Source of the DNA: a virus
Reading direction: 5' to 3' (one strand)
Virus record (IMG/VR): IMGVR_UViG_3300033571_005467
Span: 1 to 26,590 of that record
DNA: 26,590 bases
Part shown: in pieces, positions 1-9,800 of the stretch
How positions within the stretch are numbered: position 1 is the first letter of the stretch
Layout of the letters: every line of letters starts with the position of its first letter
The notes under the pieces: model-generated
Told to the model about the DNA's origin: nothing
What the model saw: only the letters and a program-made list of their open reading frames with translations
Database searches by the model: none
Translations under genes and position numbers: made by a program

Positions 1-35
1 ATAAGTTATGTTGAGATATCATAAGGAGACGTGCT

Positions 36-395
36 ATGAGTAACTATTTTTTAGGAAGATCTCCAGAAGAATTAATCGGTAATAATTTCAAATATTTCTA
101 CGCTCTAAGAAGAAATGACGAAGGCGATATTTGGTTTGCTAGAGTTAACATGTTGAGCAGAGAGGATTCTGTAACTATCAATAATCCCGGAACTGCTGAA
201 GATAATTTTGATGGTTTCGAAGCTGGAGTGGATTTCTTTGACGGAAGAGATGCAGATACCAGAGAATTAGAATATCCAAATTTGAAGTACGAACAGTATA
301 GATGGGATGATACCAGCATCTATTACTATATCGATGATGACGGTCAGCTGGTAGCAAGAACGCATACAAAGTACGCTTATCCGAGCGGACTATAA
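36..395 (+). CDS. Small conserved-looking phage protein, unknown function
   Basis: Encodes 119 residues. The start is supported by a Shine-Dalgarno AGGAG at 24-28, seven bases before the ATG. The protein is acidic and rich in aromatic residues, with a Tyr cluster (SIYYYIDDDG) near residues 94-103 and no signal peptide or membrane segment. It lies directly upstream of two very large appendage genes, separated from the next only by a late promoter, so a role in the virion (a tail-fibre or baseplate accessory) is plausible but is inferred from position only. I do not recognise the family with certainty. Its own promoter, if any, lies before the window; the first 35 bases hold only the ribosome binding site and unassigned sequence. 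Confidence 0.75.
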   Translation: MSNYFLGRSPEELIGNNFKYFYALRRNDEGDIWFARVNMLSREDSVTINNPGTAEDNFDGFEAGVDFFDGRDADTRELEYPNLKYEQYRWDDTSIYYYIDDDGQLVARTHTKYAYPSGL

Positions 396-407
396 CTGTA
401 AGATGTA

Positions 408-414
408 ATAAATA
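408..414 (+). promoter_or_regulatory. T4-type late promoter motif (ATAAATA) for the 1127-aa gene
   Basis: ATAAATA matches the T4 late consensus TATAAATA except at the first base. With T4 geometry the transcript would begin near 420, giving a leader of about 21 nt that contains GGAG at 431-434, six bases before the ATG at 441. Position and consensus are seen; activity is inferred. Confidence 0.65.
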
Positions 415-440
415 CATATAATTGATATTTGGAGCTATAA

Positions 441-3400
441 ATGGCTGAGTTTAAACTAGGTAGAATTAAATTTGTATGGAAAGGTGCATGGGCAGCGAGT
501 ACAACATTCGTCAAAGATGACGTCGTAAGATATGGCGGTAAGTCATATGTTTGCGTAGAGGGACACACCTCAGGAATCGCCGCTGGCGGCTTCGAAACTG
601 CTCTAACAGCAGGAAGATGGAGCTTAATGACCGACGGTCAAGCATGGAATAGTAATTGGGCCACTGGCACATACTACAAAGTCAATGACGTTGTGAGATA
701 TGGCGGACGATCATATATTGCTAACACATCGCACACATCTGCTGCTACATCAACACTGGGTCTTGAAAACGACCAATCTAAATGGGACATTTTCAATGAC
801 GGTATTGCATACGCTGGTACTTGGTCATTCCCAACACGATTTAAAGTAAACGATGTTGTGGCCTACGGTGGACAGCTTTACATTTGTACTACACATCATA
901 CCAGTTCTTCAGTATTCGCAACTGGGAATTTCGCAGTGTTTGCAACTGGTTTACAATTTGAAGGCATATATGACAACGCAACAAGCTATCAGCCAGGCGA
1001 TGTTGTTGTCTACGGCGCAAACAGCTATGTAGCGATCCAAACAACTGTAGGTAATTTACCAACCAATCCTAGTTTTTGGTCAGCAGTAACACAGGGTGTA
1101 CAATATAGATCAACTTACAGCGGTGCAACAGCCTATAGAAAAGGCGATATTGTAGCCTATGGTGGATATACCTATGCAGCCAAACAAGACACCACTGGCA
1201 ATGCTCCTACCGACGCTGCAAATTGGGATCTATTAAACAAAGGTTATACATTAATCGGTGCTTACAGCGGCGCCACAGCATACAAGCCAGGTGAATTAGT
1301 CACTTATGGTGGTAATGTCTACGCTGCAAAAACAGACACTACAGGAAATTTACCAACCAGCACAGCACAATGGGATGTATTCACCAAAGGCCTTAACTGG
1401 TTAGGAACATACAGTGCAGGTACAGCATATGCCCCAGGCGATGTTGTAAAATACGGAGCAAGAATATTCGTTAATATCCAAGCTGGCACAGGAAATCTTC
1501 CAACTAACGTCAGCTTCTGGAACGTGCTTAACGACGGTGTTCGCTCTGCAGGTACTTACGCAGACGCCACAGAATATCTAGTAGGCGATATCGTACGCTA
1601 TGGCGGTAGAAGTTATATCTGTATTCTAGGCCATACATCAAACAATGCAACTAACATAGAACCTCCAAATGCCACATACTGGCAGCTACTAGCAGCAGGT
1701 ATGAATTGGAGAGGCAACTACAGTGCTGTTACAGAATATGAATTAGATGATGTTGTTAACTATGCAGGTAGTTCTTGGATCAGTATCGACAACGATAACA
1801 CAGGAAATCAACCAGATGCTTCACCTTTAAGATGGGCATTGGTAGCACAGACTGGTAACTTATCACCAATCCTAACTACCACAGGTGATACTTTCCGTTA
1901 CGGTGCATCAGCAGTTGAAAGATTGCCGGTTGGACAAGAAGGACAAATTCTTGTTGTAAACAACAATTTACCTCGTTGGGAAGATAACAACGAAACTAGA
2001 AACGTTTATTATGTTACACCAGAAGGCAGCAACTCTAATGATGGTTTATCATATAACAGAGCATTTGCTTCAGTTAGATATGCCTGCACACAGGTAAGAG
2101 GTGCTAACTTTACCGGCTCTATCAGCGGCACTACTTTAACTGTAACACTGGTAACATTAGGAACATTATCAGTAGGACAGGTAGTCTACGGTACAGGTAT
2201 AGCACCTGTGAGAATTGCTTCTTTTGCTAGTGGTTCTGGTTTGACAGGAACATACAATTTAGATTCTGCAAGAACATTTTCAAGCGGCTCACTAAGATCA
2301 GCAAGACCTGCTACAATCTATATCAAGGCAGGAACATACACCGAAACATTGCCTATCGTTGTACCAGAAAGCGTACATATCATTGGTGACGGACAGAGGA
2401 ATACCACAGTCCAACCAGCCAGCGGTGTTAGTGCTGACGGTTCAACTTTAAATACTCGTTCAACAATGTTCTTGATGAGTGATGCCAGCATGTTATCAGG
2501 TATATGCATGATAGGCATGACTGGTTTTGCGATCGGTGCAAGCCCAAGCAATATCACAACATCAACTGTTGGTGGAGTATTTGTGGCATTTAACCCTGAC
2601 AGTCCAATATTAACTAAGAGCCCTTACATTACAGATTGTTCAGCTTTCTCATCAGGCGGCACTGGTGCTGTAGTTGATGGTTCATTACACTCAACTGGAA
2701 ATAAATCAATGCTGTTCCATGCATTTACAAACATCAACGACAACGGTGTAGGTTTCTGGGTATCAAATGCAGGTAGAGCAGAAATTGTTTCTTGCTTTAC
2801 ATACTACTGCGCATTTGGTTATGCAGCATCAGAAGGCGGTCAGATCCGTGCGTTGAATGGTAACTGCTCATACGGGGAGTATGGTGCAGCCAGCGTGGGT
2901 TTTGATCCTTCAGAAACCCCAGTAACTGCGGCGTTGTATGGTCAAGAACTTAACTATCTAATTGAAAATGGCGAGTTCGTTAGCAGCGAGATTATCACTG
3001 GACAAAGCTCAGGTGCAACAGCACGAGTATTAATCAATCAACCTTCTGCTAATAAACTGTACTTTAAACAAGTTACTGGGTCGTTTACATCTGGTGAAGT
3101 TATTACCGGCGGCAGCGGAGCAAGAGCTACGGTTAATGCGGGCATTGGAGTAGCTGGACAGAAAGGATTTATTTTAGTAGTTGACGGACTAACAGAGGAA
3201 CCAAGAGCAGGTGGATCTATCACTATCGCAGGTGATGCAGTGTCATACGTTATCCAATCTGTGTCTGAGTATACTGCTGTTCCTGCAACTTATAAACCAG
3301 CAGGTTTCGCGATCATTGTGTTAACTAACGAAAAAGGAACTAGTTCGGCAGAAGACGCAGCAACTACTATCAGATACAAATATAGTAAAGTACGCTTAAC

Positions 3401-3824
3401 AGGACACGATTTCTTAAGTATCGGAACCGGAGGCATAGCTACAACTAATCATCCAAACGATCCGATCCAAGCTCCGTCGCAGGCTGACGAGGTTATTGAA
3501 TTGTTCCCCGGACGTGTATTCTATGTATCAACAGACCAAGACGGTAACTTCCGTGTTGGCGAATATTTCCGAGTTGACCAAGCAACAGGTACTGCTACTT
3601 TGAATGCTAATGCGTTTAACTTGGCAGGTTTGAGTTCGTTACGATTGGGTTCGATCGGTGCTCAATTAGGAGCAACGATTAACGAATTCTCAACAGATGA
3701 AACATTAAGCGGAGCGTCTAACACCGCAGTTCCGACAGAATTTGCAGTTAAGACATATGTAGACAACAAGAGTAGTGAAACATACTTGCTGAATCTTGCA
3801 ACGTCAGTGGCATTCGGCGCATAA
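441..3824 (+). CDS. Tail-fibre-like virion protein: nine glycan-binding-like modules plus beta-helix
   Basis: Encodes 1127 residues. Residues 13-467 hold nine tandem modules of about 45-50 residues with the pattern G-x-Y/W-x(3)-T-x-Y-x(2)-G/D-D-V/I-V-x-Y-G-G-x-S/T-Y, resembling carbohydrate-binding module families 5/12 (chitin-binding type 3). From about 522 a parallel beta-helix-like region begins (YYVTPEGSNSNDG, then IYIKAGTYTETLPI at 626-639). It is interrupted at about 557-617 by a TGSISGTTLTVT-type beta domain often seen in phage fibres. The C-terminus (FYVSTDQDGNFRVGEYF, then LRLGSIGAQLGATINEF) is a hallmark I associate with T4-like marine-phage structural proteins. SD GGAG lies six bases before the ATG. 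Role: appendage or fibre, probably binding host surface glycans. Family assignment is good; the exact virion location is unknown. Confidence 0.85.
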   Translation: MAEFKLGRIKFVWKGAWAASTTFVKDDVVRYGGKSYVCVEGHTSGIAAGGFETALTAGRWSLMTDGQAWNSNWATGTYYKVNDVVRYGGRSYIANTSHTSAATSTLGLENDQSKWDIFNDGIAYAGTWSFPTRFKVNDVVAYGGQLYICTTHHTSSSVFATGNFAVFATGLQFEGIYDNATSYQPGDVVVYGANSYVAIQTTVGNLPTNPSFWSAVTQGVQYRSTYSGATAYRKGDIVAYGGYTYAAKQDTTGNAPTDAANWDLLNKGYTLIGAYSGATAYKPGELVTYGGNVYAAKTDTTGNLPTSTAQWDVFTKGLNWLGTYSAGTAYAPGDVVKYGARIFVNIQAGTGNLPTNVSFWNVLNDGVRSAGTYADATEYLVGDIVRYGGRSYICILGHTSNNATNIEPPNATYWQLLAAGMNWRGNYSAVTEYELDDVVNYAGSSWISIDNDNTGNQPDASPLRWALVAQTGNLSPILTTTGDTFRYGASAVERLPVGQEGQILVVNNNLPRWEDNNETRNVYYVTPEGSNSNDGLSYNRAFASVRYACTQVRGANFTGSISGTTLTVTLVTLGTLSVGQVVYGTGIAPVRIASFASGSGLTGTYNLDSARTFSSGSLRSARPATIYIKAGTYTETLPIVVPESVHIIGDGQRNTTVQPASGVSADGSTLNTRSTMFLMSDASMLSGICMIGMTGFAIGASPSNITTSTVGGVFVAFNPDSPILTKSPYITDCSAFSSGGTGAVVDGSLHSTGNKSMLFHAFTNINDNGVGFWVSNAGRAEIVSCFTYYCAFGYAASEGGQIRALNGNCSYGEYGAASVGFDPSETPVTAALYGQELNYLIENGEFVSSEIITGQSSGATARVLINQPSANKLYFKQVTGSFTSGEVITGGSGARATVNAGIGVAGQKGFILVVDGLTEEPRAGGSITIAGDAVSYVIQSVSEYTAVPATYKPAGFAIIVLTNEKGTSSAEDAATTIRYKYSKVRLTGHDFLSIGTGGIATTNHPNDPIQAPSQADEVIELFPGRVFYVSTDQDGNFRVGEYFRVDQATGTATLNANAFNLAGLSSLRLGSIGAQLGATINEFSTDETLSGASNTAVPTEFAVKTYVDNKSSETYLLNLATSVAFGA
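477..1841 (+). repeat. Nine tandem CBM5/12-like protein modules
   Basis: The modules cover residues about 13-62, 70-117, 125-168, 173-214, 222-264, 272-313, 321-362, 370-416 and 423-467 of the 1127-aa protein. Each carries a D/E-V/I/L-V-x-Y-G/A core flanked by conserved Trp/Tyr. Modules 4 to 7 share the ending T-G-N-L/A-P-T-x(3)-W. The DNA copies have diverged, so the repeat is at protein rather than nucleotide level. Confidence 0.85.
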
Positions 3825-3827
3825 ATA
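3821..3827 (+). promoter_or_regulatory. T4-type late promoter motif (ATAAATA) overlapping a stop codon
   Basis: ATAAATA contains the TAA stop (3822-3824) of the upstream 1127-aa gene. Predicted transcription start is near 3833, giving a 17-nt leader with AGAGG at 3836-3840, nine bases before the ATG at 3850. Confidence 0.65.
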
Positions 3828-3849
3828 AGGACTATAGAGGAAAAATAAG

Positions 3850-6800
3850 ATGGCAAAAGCACTCGCATTTAATTACACATTCAATCCAGCAGCCGATTCG
3901 GTGACGATTGATGGCAACATATCGATCAAACGTGTGTTGCTGATAACCAATGTTACAGATAACATTGTTATCCAAAATTTTGCAGATCCTGCAAAGAAAA
4001 TTTTAAGTCGCAGCTATGATCAGGATGCCGACGAAACTACATTCGTATTACAATACGACTGTGCTTCGATGAGCGCCAGCGACAACTTACAAATTTTCTA
4101 CGAAACTGATACGATCAGATTCCAACCAGACGAAACATTTATTGACCCTGTGTCAAAAATGCGTGTATCTCAGCCAAATACGTTGATTGATACAGACTTT
4201 GAATATGGTCTACAAGCTACTAAATGGGAAACTTTAGAGCGTTTAAATCAAGTGCCAGCTTTCCACTCTGTAACAGGCGATACTCCTCTAACAAACATTT
4301 TAGATGTTACAGTCAGTGGTACTAACATTGTATCTGTAACAACTTCTAGTCCCCATGGTTTAACTGTAGGATTTCCGATTGACGTGCGAGGCGTTGACAG
4401 TCCTACAGCCGAAGGTACATTTATCGTTAAAAGAACTGGCGATACTACATTTACCTACGAAGCAAGAGCAGTTCAAGCAGGTACAGCAACAGCCCCAGTG
4501 AGTATTTTAACTTCATATGTGAATATTACTCCTGGTCGATTCTATGTAGGTTCTCAAATTCCTCTAGATGACAGTGTTTCAAATACCACAGGACCGATCG
4601 TAACTAACGCAGCTAGCCCAAGTACGCTAACTGTTAAGACCAACTATACTCACGGTATGGCTGTAAGTTCTACTTACTATCTAGTCAATACCCTAAGTAA
4701 CTCAAATACAAGCTTCAGTGCTCTCAGCGTTAGTGCTGGCGGTGACGTTGAAGATCGTTCAGCGATCAGCTTATCGACTGGTAACTTCAGCATGTACGAA
4801 CCATTCCACGATGGTACTAGACGTTTTGATATTTCAGACTCTGCTGTTGACACTATCAACGAAACACTGACAATTCCAAATCACGGTATGCTCACAGGCG
4901 ATATGATCGCATATGTAGGCGTTAGTTCTGGCGGCGCATCACCTCAGGTAGCTTCAGTGGTTGGCGGTAGTTATCCGATTTCAGCAGGTAACTTGCCTGC
5001 ATGGGCAGCAGGCACAGGTGCAGACGGCAAAATGCTATATGTGGTAAAAATCAACAACAACACCATTAGACTAGCTACCAACCCAAGAGATGCATATAAT
5101 CAAACCAACTTAATTGGATTCACTGGAACAGGTTCTGGTACATTAACATTTGCACACTTTATACGTGGAACCGATGTTGAAGAATATATCAGCACTATTA
5201 CAGGATCGTCAGGTAGTTCTGAATTAGTGGTTACACTAGTATCTGGGTTTACCAATGACATGTTAAAGATTGTTCCAGAACAACAGTTTACAATCGCTGA
5301 ATCAGCAGTATCAGGATTGAACGGTGTTTATTATGTTAAAACCTCAGGTTGGGATAAAGATGCTTCGACATTTACTATAATTGGCCCAACAAATTCCTCG
5401 GCTGCGCTAGCAGCTCAGGGCGCATCACAGACCTATACCATGGTCGACACTGGCGGAAACAACACAACATCGTTTGATAGATACAATTTTTTATTAAACA
5501 CAGGCATGAGAATCATCGTACACAATGGTCCAACGATAAACCACATGCGAGTATCGATGCACGATTGGAAATCTACCACAGCTAAGTTCTTTACTAGAGA
5601 AGCTATCCAGTCTGACCAGATCTTCATTAAAAATCACGGTTTAACTGTAGGACAACCGCTGATGTTGATTCTAGGTGGTAATACATTGTCCGGCGGCACG
5701 GCCACAGACACTACAGTTTATTTCACGAATGTGATCAACAACGACACAATCCAGATAATGACCACAGAAACCGGCTCAGCAGGTGCAACTGGTCCTTATT
5801 CTCCAACTGTCGGTGTTACCGCAGCAACATTTGGTACACTAACTGCTGCTACATCTTTAGCGGGCGGTATTTATTCGTTACACCCAGGATTCCAAATCGC
5901 TAACTTCACTGCGCAAGGTACATCGGGTGGTAACGGTACTGGCCGTGACAGAGCTATTGGTAAGTTTACCACTGGCCCAGGATACTTATACGAAGGTGTT
6001 CCTATAGTTATCAAGACTGCCGCTGGCGCTACACAACCAGCACCGCTCACAGCCACAGTTGATACATATACCGCATATCAAAAATACTATGTAAGAACTG
6101 TTCTTTCTGCAGATAACAGATTAGAATTTTCATTGGGGTTACAAGAAAGTGCTGGTCCACTGATTGATTTTTCCGGCGCAACCACTGTGGGCTCAGGTTT
6201 CTTTGGATTTAGAATCGATGAAAACATATACGCGAACTCGTTCTATCTAAAAAATCACGGCGGTCTTACTACAACGCAGACAGTCGGAACCACAGGTAGT
6301 CAGGGTACATATCCGGCAGGTATCGGATTCCCAGGACCATTGTTTGATAGAATTGTTGATCCGGGTACAGGCTACGATGGATTACCAAGAGTTAGAACTA
6401 CACTAACCCAGGCGACTCCTATCGCTGGTCTAACAACTGCAACAGTTTATAACATGGTGCCAATCACCAACGATATCTGGAAGGTTATGGCTTGGTCAGA
6501 TACAGCTCTACCAACTGGACAACCTACAGTACAATTTACCAACATAGCCAGCAGAACATCGACTGTGGTTTTTGCTAACTCTGCTGTGGTTAATTTGAAT
6601 GCTAACAGAATTGTTATTCCGTCACAGAGACTAGGCCAACTTACAGAAAATTCTGTTGTTCGATACAGAGCACAAGGTAACTTAAACATTCCTAGTTCAT
6701 ACACAGGATGGCCTGGCTTGATCGACAACAATCAATATATCGTAAGAAACGTTGTATCTAGTGCGTTCTTTGAAGTAGGTTTATTTACAACTCAGTCTTA

Positions 6801-9800
6801 TGCAGCCAACGCAACAACTATCGTTCTAAACGATGCTACAGGACTTGCCACTGGCGACACGCTGAGAATCACCACTTTCGGAACTACTAACCCTGTTAGA
6901 GGTGTTAATGGTCCAATCCAATGGAATGACACCAGTGGTTCATGGGGTACTAAGACTGTTGAAAACAACGAACTGTTGTTGATCACTAACTTAGTTGGTG
7001 CAACACTAACAGTTACACGTGGACACAGAAATACCACTGCGCTTCCAATCTTAGCCAACACCTATATACAGAAAGAATTTGCTTCTTTCCAATTGTTTGC
7101 CACAGAGCAGACATTGCCAAGAGCATTGAACAGCGTAGTAGGTACTACATCAACCAACTTATACCTAGCTACTGCACACGGTCTAAGAACAGGCGATACA
7201 TTGTACTGGCAGTCAGGGGCATCAGGTAACCCAGCATATGTAACTAACTTCCCTTACTATGCAGTGGTCGCAGATGCCAACAACTTCGGTGTTGCTGATA
7301 CACTAACACTGTCTCAAGCTGCTGTGTTACACGACGTAAACGCAACCACTGCCACTAGCTGGACACAATTTTACAGTTCGATTCCATTAACAGGCCTAGG
7401 TTCAAGTCCTTTGGGCAGTCATGTGCTTGAAGACACTTCTGCAACTGGAACTATCGACGGTGGCTATACCGCAACAGCAGTATCAGCAAATACTCTACAG
7501 TTCCAAACTGCATCACAGATTCCTAATAGAACTTTCACATTCTATCCTGAAGATTCGTTGGATCTATTAACAGGCGAATTCTTTATTAGAAATCACGGAT
7601 TTACCACAGGAACCAAAGTTACCTACTCAAGAAATGCACTGACATTTGCGATAGGTGATGGATCAGGCAATCCTGTAGCTGGATATAACAGATTAGTCAA
7701 TAACACAGAATATTTTGTTATTAGAACTAGTTTAAATAGCTTCAAATTAGCAACTTCTAGAGCTAACGCATTTGCTGGTACAGCTATTCTGCGTTATTCA
7801 AGTGCTGGTACTAGCGGTGGACACACTCTGTCAACAGCACAGGTCAGTGGTGAAAGTTTACAAGCTGGTCTAGCAACTATTATTGCACGTGATATCGTGT
7901 TTAACGGTTCTGACAATAACATAGTTGTTGCAGGTGCAGATAGAATTATCGCAACTGGACATGGTTTTAGATCAGGCGACCGAGTAATTTATCAAGTATG
8001 GGGTGGTGGCAGACAGGTTAACGGTCTAGTTAACGGACGTCAGTACTTTATTTCTAACTCTGTGTTTACTGGTGCACCATCAGGTGGTGCTGCCGCAGGT
8101 CAAACTGCTAACCAGTTCTCGCTACACAACACATGGGTGGGTGCTTATACTAACACTGACCGTGCTGACATTTTAGGTGTTGGTACTGGTCGAGTTCACC
8201 AGTTCAAAGTTACTAACCCAACAATGTTCGGAACAACATTCAGAGGCGAATGGTCCACAGCTGACAGCTACAGAGCGGGTGATGTTGTACTGTTTAGAAA
8301 CAGCTATTACATGTCCTTAACTGGTTCAGACTTTGCCACAGGTACTTTGGTTTTCAACTCAGGAAGACAGCCAGCAGCAGAAAGCGGAGCGATCGAAACA
8401 AACTGGATGCCTTGCCCAGTGTTACCAGCATACGGCACAACATTCTTGACACAGTATAGAGGTGGTTCAAGAGTACGTCTAAGCAACACTGTAACTAGAG
8501 TAACTAGATTCTTTGATGCAGGTTCTGCTTCGCGTGTTATTGTAGCTGACGATAGAATTAGCTTTGCACAGGCTCACGGTTTATTCAGTGGTCAAGCAGT
8601 GATCTACAGAATGGATGCTAGGGGCGGATTCCACGGAGGTACTGGTGGTACTGCATCACCTTATAGAGGAACAGGCGGCTGGGCTCCACAGACAGCTATC
8701 GGCGGCCTAACTGTTAATAGAATCTATTATGTAAACTTCTTAAGCACTACTGATATCACATTACATACAAGTCCTCCACTAGCTGTTCGCGGTGGATCTG
8801 GCGACTCTGGTAGCTTTGACTTTGCAGTTGAATTGTCTGCTGTAGGCCAAGGCGAATTCCATAGATTTGAAGTAGTTAACAACGTTGTCTATGACCTGGA
8901 AGTATTGGCAGTTACTAACAATGCTGAAATGATTGTTACAGACCCATATCCATCACGTTCGATCACATTCAATCCGCAAGAAACCAACGTTCACGTAAGT
9001 GGTCTAGGTATGCAGGTTGTTGATATTGTTAACAACGTGATCTATATTCCAAATCACGGATTAGACACTGGTGTTAAGGTTTACTACTCTGCAGGCGTTA
9101 TTGGTTCAGGTACAGCGATAGGCGGTCTAACAGACGGTACTGCTTATTTCATAATTAACTTAACTCCTGATCATATTAGATTAGCTTCTAACATCGTTAA
9201 CGCTTATACAGGAGTAGAGATTGACCTTACTAACACAGGTACTGGTATTCTGCACTATCTAATCGCAGCTACAACATCTGGTTCTTCATGGATCAGATAC
9301 AACGGTACAGGTGATATCAACACTGATACAACTGGTTTGATCACAAACTCTAGCCCATATTCATCACAGGTTGTTGGTAATATCAGAGACGGTGTATTGA
9401 TTGGTCTGCCAATGATTGGGGTAACAGAAGTATATCCAAGACCAGATTGTACAAACGTACACAGACCATTCGATGGCGGTGTTGAAATCAACGCAAGTCG
9501 TACACCTGGTGTAAGTATTGTTCGTCAAACACGTAAGTACTTCCGTTATCAATCTGGTAAGGGTCTACAGTACTCAACTGGTATTAACTTCAGTCCAAGC
9601 ATTGAAGTCAGCAGAATCGTACACGACGGTACAGCATGGGCAACAGTAACTACACGTAAGCCACATAAACTAGTGGCCGGCAATAAGATTTTTGTTCGTG
9701 ATGTTGGATTTACCACAGAGTACGAAGCTGACAAGTGTGAAAGAGATCTAGCTTATATCATTGAAGGCGGTGCATATGACGTTGCTCTAGGCACAAACTA

